The position numbers were made by a program, and so were the translations under genes. From Phyto melanocephala (taxonomy: Eukaryota > Arthropoda > Insecta > Diptera > Rhinophoridae), in the NCBI GenBank assembly GCA_941918925.1, contig OW799233.1, positions 108,369,833 through 108,433,832 on the forward strand: a DNA stretch of 64,000 bases, in the 5' to 3' direction. The notes beneath the pieces were generated by a model. It searched no databases and had not been told where the DNA came from. It saw nothing but the letters and a program-made list of their open reading frames with translations. The stretch's first letter is position 1, and every line of letters begins with the position of its first letter. Below are positions 46,344 to 57,763 of the stretch, one piece after another.

Positions 46344-46880
46344 TTAAATAAATATTTTTATTAAACATACGAACATACGACGGTTTTGGTGGTTCAGTTC
46401 TTGCGTCAATTTGATCTTGTAAGGATGTAGGCCAAGATCTTTTCGCAAAATTCGCCACAACGACGTCACAGAGATGCCCAACGCTTGAGAACGAATTGTG
46501 AGAGACACATTTGGGCTTTCTTCAACTGAAGCTTCAGCGGCAGCAAAATTTTCGATACTACGGGCATTTCTTTCTCTCACTGGCACGGGAACTGTGCCTG
46601 TGGATTCAAATTTTTCCACTAGACGCTCAATTGTTGGTCTGGTAGGACAATTATGACGACCACACATTGGACGTAGCGCTCTTAGCGTTGAGGCCACTGA
46701 CTCCGAATTCCGGTAGTAAATTTTAATAATTTTGACTCGTTGTTGGCTCGCATATCTTTTCATCATGAAATGGCAAACCTTACTGAAGAGAAATGTCAAA
46801 AGAGCGGCAAAAAATATGGCGTCGTTTGCTGTCCCTATCGGTCTACTTTTGTAGCGTGCTTGTTGAAAAACCCTTTATAT
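46344..46880 (-). pseudogene. mariner-like transposase N-terminal domain, truncated
   Basis: An open frame of about 150 codons contains the DNA-binding half of a Tc1/mariner-type (DUF4817) transposase: MKRYASQQRVKIIKIYYRNS, then STLRALRPMCGRHNCPTR with TIERLVEKFE. After a linker come SIENFAAAEASVEESPN, then SVTSLWRILRKDLGLHPYKI and KLTQELNHQNRRMF. These are two helix-turn-helix units followed by the start of the catalytic domain. The frame ends at KIFI just after RRMF, where the first catalytic aspartate region should begin, so no DDE/DDD residues remain. Upstream on the same strand (46800-46880) GGGTTTTTCAACAAGC and TACAAAAGTAGACC look like the 5' terminal region. The frame itself is unbroken, which suggests a fairly recent truncated copy. 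Confidence 0.82.
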
Positions 46881-47169
46881 AAACTGTTTGTATTATGGCA
46901 TGCAAAATTATTTCAATTAAAGAAAAAAAGTTTTTTGATAGTTGTAACAATATTCTTTTACTCCTATTGGATCCACGCTTGATTGAAAATAAGATATTTT
47001 TTCGAAATAAAAAGTAACCTATATATTAACCTGAGTAAATTGGTACCTTAATACCAAATTTAATTAAAATAAATGAAATTAATGAAAATATATTTGAGCC
47101 AATTGAATTTAAGAAGACAGGCAGAAGGACAGACAGACAACCCCTCTTAAAAGTAGTGTTTTATGTGTA

Positions 47170-47880
47170 TGTACTGGGAAAATATTAAAACAGATCGATA
47201 ATATTTCGGGTCCCTTTTTAAACTTTATGCTCCTCAATGATTTCATAGCTACCAATCAGCATCTCTTCCTTAACTGAGTCCTGTGACACTACAGGTTTTT
47301 TCTGGACTAGAAAACAATTTCACATTGCCGCATATATGTACTATATTCACTCCGTGGCTGTGGGATTTCCCAGTTGATATTTTCATCTGACCTTAGATAT
47401 CTCAGAAAGGCTATCCAGCATATGTTTGCCTCAATTCTGTGTCTCTTGGCATCCAGAGCTGGGCATTCGCAGAGGTGGAAAACCGATTCATTCTTCTTCA
47501 AATCAAGACAGCTTCTAAGGAAATCTAATTCGGCTTGCATGTGTCCCCAACATCTAGTGACCCGTCAATATCGTCAGCAGCCTCATGATGTCTTTTTAAC
47601 ATCGGCTCGTAAATTGCAATGTACGGTTGATATCAAAAAAGGGCCACAAAAGCTTAACTACTCTACATGTATCTAGTTCACGCCACCTGTTTTCGGCTTT
47701 TTCAAGACAGTGGATGTCTTGTTTACAATAGTCCCCAATGGGATTGCGACTTCATTTGTATTAGATAAATCCACATCCCCTTCGCTCGCTTTATACCATA
47801 GTGGCCCCTTTGCTCAGAGATCAAACCTAGGGCAACGTCAGTCAATCATTACCGGAGAATTACTGCTGCCGGTTTAATGC
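47170..47880 (-). pseudogene. RNase H-type LINE, 3' fragment
   Basis: On the reverse strand, scattered frames give VAIPLGTIVNK, ENRWRELDTCRVVKLLWPFF, LLTILTGHWMLGTHASR and then an open frame with FLRSCLDLKKNESVFHLCEC and PALDAKRHR. This is the end of RNase H followed by the zinc-finger-like C-x2-C...H-x3-C tail typical of I/LOA/R1-group LINEs (usually CRSC, then VEHLLCECPAL). It overlaps in content with, and extends beyond, the C-terminus of the fragment at 32038. Frameshifts are frequent, and 47170-47300 probably holds its 3' untranslated region. No 5' coding part is present. Confidence 0.75.
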
Positions 47881-49381
47881 ATCACGGATTAAAAATGCCT
47901 AACTGTACTAATTTATTATAAATTATTAAATCAACAATCCTCTATCATAAAATGTGACAGTTCTATTAGTTATCAAAACTTTTCACTTTGTACATTTTTT
48001 CAGCAGAATTGTACTTTTTAAGTTATTTTATTTATTTTTTTTAAAGCATTTTATGGTTTAATGCGTTTTTGAAAGCCACAAACACCATCATGATCCACTT
48101 ATTCGAATATTTCTAAAATTGCATGTATTTCATATTGCACACATACTTGTATACTTAGTTAAGTGTTAGTGTGTGTGTGTGTGTAGAATTATAAAGCTTA
48201 TAAGTGAGTTCAGTTAATAATCATATATTTGTGCTCTATTTGATCTTTAAGAAGCCAATGTATTAGCGTGTGTATGACAGTTTGAAAGTGAACAGTTGAA
48301 TATTTGTTTTCCATAGTCAGGCAAGCAAGTCAACACATTATTATGCATGACCAACGTGCAAGTAGATGATGATAGTGTCCCCGTAAGCTGTAAACGAAAA
48401 TCATCGAAATGGACTATAAAAAAAACGCACTGTAAAAAAGGAGACACAGGAAAATGCACAGATAAAAACCCCTTATATGCAACCCCTTATGCAATTTTCC
48501 ATTATAAGTGGAAGAATTTTTTTCTTCATTTTGAAATCGTATGTTAACACAATTATTATATTTGACAAAAAAAAGCAAAAGCAAATTTATTAAAAAAAAA
48601 AACAAAATTGCATATAGAACTTTCACTCGAATCAAACTTTAATTTATATGTAGAAAGGCAAACTTGTTCATTCACTCATACAAACAAATATGGCAAATGT
48701 TTCATGCTGGCAGACCAAAAATTAACTTACAAATATTTGAAACTGCTGATGCTGCAACAAACAAAACAAAAAACGTTAGAAAATATGAGAAAGTGAGAAG
48801 TAAAACAGTTCAGTTTAGTCGTGCGTATAACATTTGAGTTTTACTATTTCTCTTCATCCTTTTCGACCATTTCAAATATTTCCCTTGGTCGTCTTTTTAA
48901 ACTATGGAACAGATTTAAATGTTAGCAAAGATTTCAAGGGGGTCCAGCACAAAAGACTGCAAAGGAAAATGTAGTTAAAAAGTCACAGAAAATTATAAAT
49001 TTATGGCAAATGATAACTGTAACAATGTACGGAGGACAAATATAAAATTAACATTCTCCCTTAAGTTTACATTTTTAAACGGATGAGTGTTGCATGTGTT
49101 TAAATAAACCTTTGGCTTTTATAACTCCATTAACTACAAATTCAGAATTGCAATAAAGTATATTGAAAGTGAAAAATATGTTTGTAATTAAAAACAAATT
49201 ATGTGTTTGCAAAGATAATTATGAATAATTTTAAGAATTAAAAATATTATGCACATGGCGCTTCTGTTTTTTTTTAGAAATTTCTGAACAAATATTTGAC
49301 CAATTCACAACCACAGATATTTTGATTTTTTTAATCAAATAAATGGAATGAAGTTTGTATTTTTACACTTTATAAATATAA
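47881..49381. other. No recognised feature
   Basis: AT-rich DNA with a (GT)n patch near 48170-48183. Overlapping short frames at 48247-48547 have no recognised motif. Confidence 0.4.
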
Positions 49382-50244
49382 CTAGCCAAACCCGGCGCGC
49401 GTCGCTACGCCCCTTAATGAATCGAAATGCATTCTGAATTTTTATTGAATATCAAGTGCAAAAACCTAAAAATTATAATTTTTTTTATGGGCTTGGCATT
49501 GCCCACTTTTCTAATCACGAAATTGTAAAGTCATAACAGCTCAATATGTGTGCAAAGTTTCAGAAGAATAGGTCCAGTGCAAGTACCTCAAAATGATACC
49601 TTTTTTTATGGGCGCGGCAGTGCCCACTTTTCTAATCACGAAATTATTTAGTCATGACAGCTCGATATGTGTGCAAAGTTTCAGAAAAATCGCCTGGTGC
49701 AAGTACCTCAAAATTATAACCTTTTTTTTATGGGCGTGGCCCTGCCCACTTTTCTAATCACGAAATTGTAAAGTCACAACAGCTCGATATGTGTGCAAAG
49801 TTTCAGAAGAATCGGTCTGGTGCAAGTACCTCAAAATTATAACCTTTTTTTATGGGCGTGGCCCTGCCCACCTTTCTAATCACAAAATTATATTGTTATG
49901 ACACCTTAGTATGTGTGCAAAGTTTCAGAAAAATCGGTCCAGTGCAAGTACCTCAAAATTAAAACTTTTTTAGGGGCGTGGCCCCGCCCACTTTTCTTAT
50001 CTCGAAATTATTTAGTCATGGCAGCTCGATATGTGTGCAAAGTTTCAGAAAAATCGGTCAAGTGCAAGTAGCTAAAACTGATAATTAATTTTTTATGGGC
50101 GTGGCCCGCCCACTTTTTTCACCCATAAACACTCCCTGGTATGTGTACAACAACTTGCCAAAGTTTGAGTCCGATCGGTTTTACAGTTTCGGAGTCTATA
50201 GCTAACACACACACACAGAGTTTCACTTTTATATATATAGAAGA
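49382..50244 (-). mobile_element. Non-autonomous Helitron, family C copy 3
   Basis: On the reverse strand it starts TCTTCTATATATATAAAAG after host A and ends GCGCGCCGGGTTTGGCTAG before host T; the 3' hairpin is GCGT/GCGC-like with one changed base (GTAGCGACGC). Six units of about 121 bp contain GGGCGTGGC or variants (GGGCTTGGC, GGGCGCGGC). The CA run near the 5' end has only about five units. Confidence 0.87.
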
Positions 50245-50858
50245 TTGCTCAATCCACAAGCTGTCGTAGGTGTTGTACGTCGTAGTAGTTGTACACATTT
50301 TGTTGATAGTTTCTACATTAATACAATAATTTTAAGTATGTTTACAAAATGTCGTATATGTAAATACATCATAGCTGGAAAAGTAATTACTATCGCAGTG
50401 TTTCTTCAATATGGAGAAATGCTTTTGTTACAACCTACAACTCCTACGTCAGGTTGTAAATTGATTAAATATTTATTGTGTTATTTGAACAAGCAATAAT
50501 GTGCTACATATTTCAAAGTTGTAAATGCAGAGAATATAATTATACATATTTAAATAAAATATTTTGCAAACTACCTGCTTTAGCTGGACTTTGTCACTGT
50601 CTTGTCAAATGTCGCTTGTGAAGCTTAAAGAACATTTGCTTTGTTTACTTCATTTTTAAAAAAAGGATTTTGTTGTTAATAAAAATCATATAAGGTTGAA
50701 GAAAGATAGAATGCCAATAAAAAAGGAAGAAACTTAAAATTTTGACTGTGCACCTCTCTTCTGATGTATAGATCTACTAAGAATGGATTTTTGAAAATTC
50801 GAAAGGTTGATATGTAAGGCTTTTTTTATTATATGCAACTTCTAAGTAATACATTTTT
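50245..50858. other. No recognised feature
   Basis: AT-rich DNA. An 84-codon frame at 50245-50499 begins in the last bases flanking the Helitron and has no motif I recognise. Confidence 0.35.
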
Positions 50859-51060
50859 ATACCCAACACCAAAAAAATGGTAGGGGTATATTAATTTTGT
50901 CAAGTATATATGTATATGCTGAGTCTGGTTTTCAATTTATGACGATCTAGCAATGTCCGTCCGTCTGTCCGTCTGTTGAAAGCACAATAGAGGTGCTCAA
51001 ATTTTCCCAGAATATTTCTTATACAAAAGGTTTATTTTTGCAATTTTTAATATTGAAAAA
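50859..51060 (+). mobile_element. INE-1/DINE-1-like element, B-type 5' fragment
   Basis: TATACCCAACACCAAAAAAA, TGGTAGGGGTATATTAATTT, GACGATCTAGCAATGTCCG and TCCGTCTGTCCGTCTG match the B-type 5' third, with small deletions. The similarity fades by about 51060 and no 3' hairpin follows in this orientation. Confidence 0.75.
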
Positions 51061-52148
51061 AGGGGTTTAAATATTATTATATACATAAATTTAGTATTTA
51101 AAAGAAAATATTTTAATTGGAGTAGCAAAATATTAAGACCTTTAAATATTTGGGTGATTCACAAGGTGGGTTATCATGTCATATTGTCATATTGTTCTAA
51201 AATTTTACAATGGCTTAAAAATGTTGTTGCTTTTCAAACGAAAAGTGTCTTGTAATAATAGAACTATGTACGCTATGTTTATTGTGCTGTCGTATTTAAT
51301 AAGACCTGTGCTAAACGGCTAAGCCAAGCCGCAATAGTTTTTGTAAGCCGTCGCCGTTCATTGTATAATTTTATCGTGCCGACATCCAAATTTAAGCGCA
51401 GTTGCTAATTTTTGATAACAAATCACTGGCGGCTTCAAATAAGATCGGCTAAGGACTCTGCTGTTTTTTTTTTTTTAATCAAACAAAATTTAATTTATTT
51501 GTGATTTGCGGCAAAAATGAAAAATGGAAAATATAGTGGTAAGATCTAAATCTAAAATGTACTTTTCGCACAAACTGGCTGTTATTTTGTTTTTTTTTCA
51601 CTTGTTTTTGGCATTATGAAAGAAAATATTTATTTTTATATTTGTTTTACATCAGCTGATTTAAATTCAAAATAGCACATATAAAAAAACCTATGTATGA
51701 CTTTAGGCTTAAGTAATTAAATATTATAAAATATAAACATTATTTATAATACTTATATTTGTTGCACCTTAGTATTGTGCTTATTATTAATACTTGCTGT
51801 TTCGTTTTAAAAAGTATGTATTAAGTTTGCTTTTAAATATTAACACAAATAAGTATTTATGTACATATGTACTTGCATCACATGCCTGCATAACAAGTCT
51901 ATCTGTGAAATAATTACTGTAATGAAATATATTTTAAATATTTCAACAATTCCCATTAGATTAAATTCAAAAGACAATTTGTGTTGCTTTGTGTGTCTCC
52001 CTAACAACACCAACAATATTATAAGCTAAATGTAACACAATTTAAATAACTGTTAGTAAAGTTTACAGTTTCACTTAAGTACACTTCCTTAAAAACGATT
52101 TAATTTTTTTGTTATTTAAGAAGTCTAAAAAATAATTTAGATAAAACA
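51061..52148. other. No recognised feature
   Basis: AT-rich DNA. GC-richer text at 51300-51450 (CTAAACGGCTAAGCCAAGCC and similar) has no recognised identity. Confidence 0.4.
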
Positions 52149-52695
52149 AACAAGTAATAGCTGTGCCGAACTCTTGATATCCACCACTGATTTTGTATTT
52201 TTATGGCACAAAATTTATTATTATTTTTTTTTTATTAACAGTAAACACTATGAAATAATCACTCGTAATGTATGGAAACATAGGTTTTGATATCAAGAAA
52301 TATACTTGCGAAATTTTATTGCTCTCCGTTGTTGCGTTTAGAAGCAATTGCATTTTAATCGATGTAAGAATGAGATGTTTTTATGACCTACTCTGGCATT
52401 CCAAGCTAAAACTCTCTACCTTATATTCCTATGTAGTTTAGTTTTAATACCAAACATTTCTGATTAGAAGTATTCTGGCAAAATTTGATACCCCTAACTT
52501 TTTCTGTCCGGGATCTATCGTGCTTTTAGCAGATGGACAGACGGACAGATGAACGGACATAGCTAAATCATATTTATATGAAACCAGGAGTTAGAAAATT
52601 TTTACCTCATGACGTCTAAAATAAGTACTTCAATATGTTACAAATGGAATGACAAAATGAATATACCCCACACTATTTTTTTGGTGGTGGGTATA
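52149..52695 (-). mobile_element. INE-1/DINE-1-like element, short B-type copy
   Basis: On the reverse strand it begins TATACCCACCACCAAAAAAA and has CATTTTGTCATTCCATTTG, GTCCGTTCATCTGTCCGTC and a Pseudo-3' end CAAGAGTTCGGCACAGC, then TATTACTTGTT. The 3' hairpin is damaged by a small deletion, and the CGCCCAC-rich interior is missing. It sits head-to-tail with the longer copy at 52883. Confidence 0.78.
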
Positions 52696-52882
52696 AAAAA
52701 ATAAGATCTAATAAAACTACCTAGTGGACAACGTTCTTGTAAAAAAAAACAGAATATAATCAAAATAATTTTGCAAACATATGAAATAAAGAAAATGTAC
52801 AATCATGTTTTAACCGAAAAATAATATGAAATATAATGTTCGTAATGTTTTATTAAAAAAAGGAAACTTGATAAAAATATAA

Positions 52883-54757
52883 AACAACTAAGAGCACTAT
52901 ATTCGGCTGTGCCGAATCTTTTATACCCACCACCAATTTTGTGTACATTTAAAGCACAATATTTATTATTTTTTTAATCGCTATGGAATAATCTCTTTAT
53001 AATAAAATATGTATCACTTTCTTTGTAGAGTGGTTAAATTTAAATTTTAAGGACCCATGTTGAAGGTGAACTATACCTAGTCTTTAAATTTGTTTTCTGC
53101 ATTTCATTTGACATTTCTCAATCTCAGACTAACTCAATTTGATCCGTGGAAAGATACGCAAATGAGCAACGCTTTAAAGTTATTCAGGTTTTTTATAAAA
53201 GTGGGCGTTCAAATCAAAATGCATTTTGAGCACTTCGTAATTCTTTTCAACAACATAATCGTTCAAATTCGTCTACAATCGAGAGAATTGTAAAAAATAT
53301 TTAAATTTCTGCAAAACAGGTCTGTACAAAATGTTAGAAAATCAATGAATGCCTTATTAGTTCGTTGAATGGGAACCATTGCTGTTTTTTGCGATAGTGT
53401 GGCAAAAGAGCAGTCAACCTCGACTCATCATCGTGCCCAACAATTGAGCATAAACATTGTCATTGAAAATTTGGACCATCAGATGGAGGAGTGCCGCCAA
53501 GGATGGGGGGGGGGGGGGCATTTGGCCGATATTTTGTTATATACATAATTGAACCATACAAATATTATCATTATAAAAAGAAATGATAATAAATTCTTAA
53601 ATAATTTGTGTTTTATTTAAAATCAACATCGGCCCTTAAAATTTAACCACCCTTAATAACTTCGACATGATCGAAAAATGTTTTCGTAAATTTAGTCTTT
53701 CAGTGAAAGTGGGCATTAAAGTAGGCGTGTCAATAAAGTTTCTGCTAATAAATACAACTTAGATATTTCAATATAGTCATTTATTTTCCCAAAAACTTTG
53801 TCAATAGAGAAAATACATGAAGATGAACCGTTATATGGGAGGTAGGCGTTAAAGTAGGCGTGTCACCTACATTTTTTGGCATAACGATAACATTAATTAG
53901 AAGGATATACATATGTAGAAAATTTCATCATCATACCTCTAATTTTGTCGGTTTTATGAGCTTTTAAATTTCATTAACTGTAGATAACGTGAAAAGTGGG
54001 CGTTATAGTAGGCGTGTCAAAATTGTTTTTGCTAATGAGTACAACTTAGATGTTTCAATATAGTCCTTTATTATTCCAAAGTCTTTATTAATAGAGAAAT
54101 TATATGAGTTTTAGGTTAAACGTAATATGGGAGGTGGGCGTGTCACACTGATTTTACGTTACAGAAAAGCCTCTCACCAAAAAGCAAAGTGTGCAAAATT
54201 TCAGAATCGTACATCTAATTTTGTCCGTTTTATTAGGTTTTAAATTTTAAATATACTGAAGAATACACTGCGCGGTATAAATTTTCGTACATTTTGATCT
54301 ATAACTCCTTTCCTAATGCATAGGTGTAAGCAATTTTTGGGGAGAGATATTGTTTTGACTCGAGAAATATATATTCGAAGTTTTATGACTGTATGTTAAT
54401 GCGTTTGGACACAATTGCATTTTATTCGATGTTCGAAGGGCACGGTTTTTTCGACCTACTCTTGCATTACGAGCTATAACTCTCTTCCTAATATTCCGAT
54501 TTAGCCCATTTTCAATACCAAACAAACCTTGTCTATGAGAAAGATTCTGGCAAAATTTGAGCCCCCTAGCTTTTTTGGTGCGACCTCTATCGTGCTTTCA
54601 ATAGACGAACAGACGGACGGACATAGCTAGATCGTCATCAAATCAAACCCTGATTCTGAATATATATACTTTATGGGGTCTAAAATGGATATTTCGATGT
54701 GTTGCGAACGGAATGACAAAATGAATATACCCCACCATTTTTTTGGTGGCGGGTATA
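52883..54757 (-). mobile_element. INE-1/DINE-1-like element, B-type copy 2
   Basis: Complete copy in reverse orientation. The 5' end is TATACCCGCCACCAAAAAAA (at 54757). The 3' end has GGTGGTGGGTATAAAAG, ATTCGGC-ACA-GCCGAAT and GTGCTCTTAGTTGTT (at 52883). It carries the same internal mariner-like insertion as copy 1, at 53027-53653, plus CGCCCAC-rich units. A run of eleven G at about 53508 lies inside the inserted element. Confidence 0.85.
53027..53653 (+). mobile_element. mariner-like insertion inside B-type copy 2
   Basis: Ends in GAGTGGTTAAATT and, at the other side, AAATTTAACCACCCT. Internal text matches 25061-25674 in reverse orientation throughout, including AATTGAGCATAAACATTGTC and AAATTTGGACCATCAGAT. 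It occupies the same site in the host element as in copy 1. Confidence 0.68.
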
Positions 54758-55285
54758 AAAAATATTAATGTTTAACAAAGAACTCCACGAATTTAATGCA
54801 TGTCATGTTAATGAATATTTAATTTTACATGTTTCATAAAGGGGTTTGTTTTGAAGTGGGGAGAAGTGTGTTTCTATATTTGAGTGGAGTAGAATTTTAG
54901 TCATCTAACCAAAATACAAAAATACAATAAAGTTAAAAGTATTAAAATGATAATTAACTTGTTTTCTTTTATTATTATTAGTGGTATAGTAAAGGGAGTT
55001 AAAAGTGCAAATCATAAAACATTTTATTACATTTTTGTACAAACTCTTTCTATTTTTTTCTACTAGATTTTGCCAAACTTGATTAGTTAAATATGTATAA
55101 GTTAATTTATAACCCTAAGCTACACTTACATTAAGCATTATTTACAAAATTAAGCCACATTTCCTTATATTAACTCAAGTGTTACTCTGTATTTTATGAC
55201 CCTATAAAACATTTTGCATGGTCCAGCACTATCAAGGTTTATTATTTATAATTTTCAAATTGTATTAGAAAAATAAGTTTGACCG
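54758..55285. other. No recognised feature
   Basis: AT-rich DNA with no gene or element end seen. Confidence 0.4.
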
Positions 55286-55330
55286 CTATACAGCAGTGCC
55301 GAATTGGTAATACCCACCGCCAATACTGTA
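55286..55330 (-). repeat. Scrap of a B-type 3' end
   Basis: AGCAGTGCCGAATTGG and TAATACCCACCGCCAATACT correspond to the reverse of a B-type 3' end (hairpin half and GGTGGGTAT). The pogo-like element at 55333 is inserted in or beside it. Confidence 0.5.
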
Positions 55331-55596
55331 TACAGTGCTGTCTGGGTAGAGTGAACCCCCGATGCTATGAATACCTCGTTAGAGTAAACACCAGAGTGTT
55401 TACATTGACTACTCTGTAGAGTGAACACTCATGAACCTCTATAGAGTAAACATACTTTATAATGAGTTTTCAGGTTTGGCGAAGGAGAAAAACAATGAAA
55501 AAGAGTATAAAAATTAAAGAGAACATAAAATAACGGTAAAGTAACGATTATTTTAGAGTAAGTTGACAAGTTACTCTCACATATACGCATTCTATG

Positions 55597-56687
55597 CATA
55601 GCTGCCAGATAAAATAGGGGCAAAATCGTCTAATTTGGGGAAAAAAATCGTCAAAATCGTCAAATAGTTTACTCAAATCGTCATAAAAACGTCAAAATAA
55701 AAAAACGCATTTTTCAAAACAAAACATTTTTTATTTAATGCATAACATAACAAACTTTTTAAATCCAGAGAGATCAATGGTTTTATTAGACCCTTTTAAG
55801 TTAAGAACATGACAATAAATATAATACAATTTAGAATTAATTTCGAAAAATAAATATTAATATGTATATAAATACAAAAAATAATAAATAATGAATTGGC
55901 TGCATCTAATTTAGACTTATTGACAAATAATTATAATCATTTCTTTCTAAAGTTTCTACCGATTAAGGTAGCTTTAGGCAAGTGTAATACGAGCACAACG
56001 CCAAAATAAACTACATCGTTTCGCTTTTTAGCCCATAAATTTATTTCTGGATCTGCAAACCAGTCTTCCTTAATTTTCTTCTTCTTGTTGGTTACCTGTG
56101 AAAAACACCATTAAAATTTCATTTTAGCTACTACAAAATTTGGTATAAAAAATGGATGAAATTTCTACTTACAGAGGAAGAGCTGCTAGAATTTTCATCA
56201 TCTTGGTTTTCTATTGAAAATATAATGTTTGATTTTTAAGGTTTCAATGTATAATTAAAAAGAACTTACCATTTTTTTTAAAGTATTTAAGCATATTAAT
56301 TTGTCACTTAAATAATTTAAATAAATTTACTTAAAAAACTAAAATTGTTTTAAACGCATTTCCAAATTTATATTTGTTTGTGTTGTAGGTATCAGTTGAT
56401 AATATGTGGCATATACTATGTTAAAAATGTACAAAGTGGAAAAATTACCCACACAAACACATTAAATAATGATCGATGTATCTCTTTCACTCTGTTCTAT
56501 TATTAATAACATAAAAAACCGTTACATTTTTTTAGTTTAAGGTTGATATAAATGTAATGAAAAATGTTGCAAACTTGAATTCTTGAAAATCGTCAAAAAC
56601 ATAGCATAAATCGTCAAATCGTCAACACTTAATTTTAGCACGTAAAATCGTCAAAATGACGATAAATCGTCAAATCTGGCAGCTATG
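55597..56687 (-). mobile_element. hAT-superfamily element, 1.09 kb, nested
   Basis: Ends CATAGCTGCCAGAT at the left and ATCTGGCAGCTATG at the right are perfect inverted repeats of 14 bp. They are flanked by identical 8-bp duplications, ATTCTATG (55589-55596 and 56688-56695), the hAT hallmark. AATCGTC words cluster at both ends (about four at the left, five at the right) in the same direction, likely binding sites. It is inserted in the pogo-like element and holds a remnant of an intron-bearing gene (55940-56272) but no full transposase. Confidence 0.88.
55940..56272 (-). pseudogene. hAT transposase 5' exons, remnant
   Basis: On the reverse strand, an ATG directly abuts a GTAAGT donor (about 56270). 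A 38-bp exon (56173-56210) lies between an AG acceptor and another GTAAGT donor. A third block starts at 56095 after TTTTTCACAG. The frame ENQDDENSSSSSS, then VTNKKKKIKEDWFADPEINL and WAKKRNDVVYFGV runs across the splice. A basic region followed by W-x-DPE-x-x-W and a degenerate zinc-finger start resembles the N-terminus of hAT (BED-type) transposases. The catalytic part is missing. Identity is inferred mainly from the surrounding hAT termini. Confidence 0.5.
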
Positions 56688-56787
56688 ATTCTATGAAGTG
56701 TTAATTTATTTAAGTCTGCGAGCATGTTCCCCTCGTGTCTCAAAGTTAATTTCTGAATAATTGGTGTTATATAATTGTTACATAAAA

Positions 56788-56905
56788 ATGGGTTCGAAAA
56801 AAAGAAAGCATTTATCCTTAAAACAAAAAGCGACATTATAAAAGAAATTGAAAAAATGAAAGTGTAACTTCTTTGGCACAGCGTTTCAACCTTGATTTAG
56901 TGAAC
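56788..56905 (+). pseudogene. pogo/jerky-type transposase N-terminus
   Basis: From ATG 56788: MGSKKRKHLSLKQK, then in a second frame DIIKEIEK, then in a third ESVTSLAQRFNLD-like text. The order (basic start, LxLKQK, IIKEIEKGESVTSLAQRF) is that of the CENP-B/jerky helix-turn-helix. Two frameshifts occur within 40 codons. It lies just inside the right terminus of the pogo-like element. Confidence 0.65.
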
Positions 56906-57008
56906 AACCTGTGTATAGAGAAATCGCTCTGCAAAAATTAGTTTACTCTACCCAGACAGCACTGTAGTAGTATATTTTTATATCTTTTTCATTTTACCTA
57001 TATAATAA

Positions 57009-57666
57009 CACTAGGTCACAAATAACAAACTTTTGTCTGTTATTTGTTTCTAGCATACTTTTTCTCATGGATTTGGACCTACTGAACACGAAAATGAATT
57101 TTAAAAATTTTTCTGTCGATTGGTTTGCGAGATACAAATTTTTTAATTTTTTTTTTTAATTTTTGGAGGTACACTTACTATTTTGAGCATATCTTTAGTC
57201 TTCTTTGACCTATTTTATCCTACTACTACTCAAATTAAAGACAATTGAGCTGTCTACAACTTATTCTCAGAAAATTTTCAAATCGGGTTAGTAGTTTTGA
57301 TGTTGGCGGCTTAAAAAGGTTAAAAAACTGGGTTTTTTTAGTAAAAATGTGGCTGAAAAATTCATATAAAAATTCATATAAAATATAAAACGCGATGTTA
57401 ACAGCGATTTTAATTTTTTTACGTATAGCTGACACTTTTCCAAAGAAAATAAGCCCTTACTTAACAAAATCTGATGGCAAATGGCCGACTTATTATTTTT
57501 TTGGTAAACGACCGAAATTCCGCTATTTCACGATTTTTTGATTTTCATTATTTGCACAGCTTACCTACCCAACGCAAACGAATAAATACATTTGAACTTA
57601 ATTTAAAATAAACAAATTAGTCTTCGTATATTATTTTTTAATTTATTTACAGCACTACATGCTCAT
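57009..57666 (+). repeat. Left long terminal inverted repeat
   Basis: Runs from CACTAGGTCACAAATAAC to ACAGCACTACATGCTCA. Corresponding right-arm text is nearly base-for-base identical through CATGGATTTGGACC, AACCAATCGACAG and GGTAAACGACCGAAATTCC. The outer 40 bp differ more than the rest (an extra ATAACAAACTTTTGTCTG here). Confidence 0.85.
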
Positions 57667-57763
57667 ACATATTTAAACATAAGGAGACACGGTTATCAAT
57701 TGCATTTCAAAACTGTCTGTGAAAGTGTAAAGAAGTTAATATTTAGAAAACGCAAGGAAGACA

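Larger units (their letters stand above)
55333..56964 (+). mobile_element. pogo/Tigger-like element hosting a hAT element
   Basis: Termini CAGTGCTGTCTGGGTAGAG at the left and the same sequence reversed at the right, about 24 bp, flanked by TA (55331-55332 and 56965-56966). Inside the left end, AGAGTGAAC or AGAGTAAAC occurs four times within 120 bp, probably transposase-binding words. Near the right end a transposase N-terminus (56788) points outward into the right repeat, so nearly all of the coding region between them was deleted. Without the nested hAT element the unit is only about 530 bp. Confidence 0.8.

Noticed and set aside
53500..53520. G-quadruplex or regulatory G tract
   Set aside because: A single run of eleven G inside an old mariner insertion; the matching copy at about 25197 has a short C run instead. 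Looks like homopolymer growth or sequencing noise.
57235..57435. 66-codon frame repeated at 59830-60030 as a conserved protein
   Set aside because: The two frames are the two arms of the same inverted repeat, so their similarity reflects the repeat and not selection on a protein.
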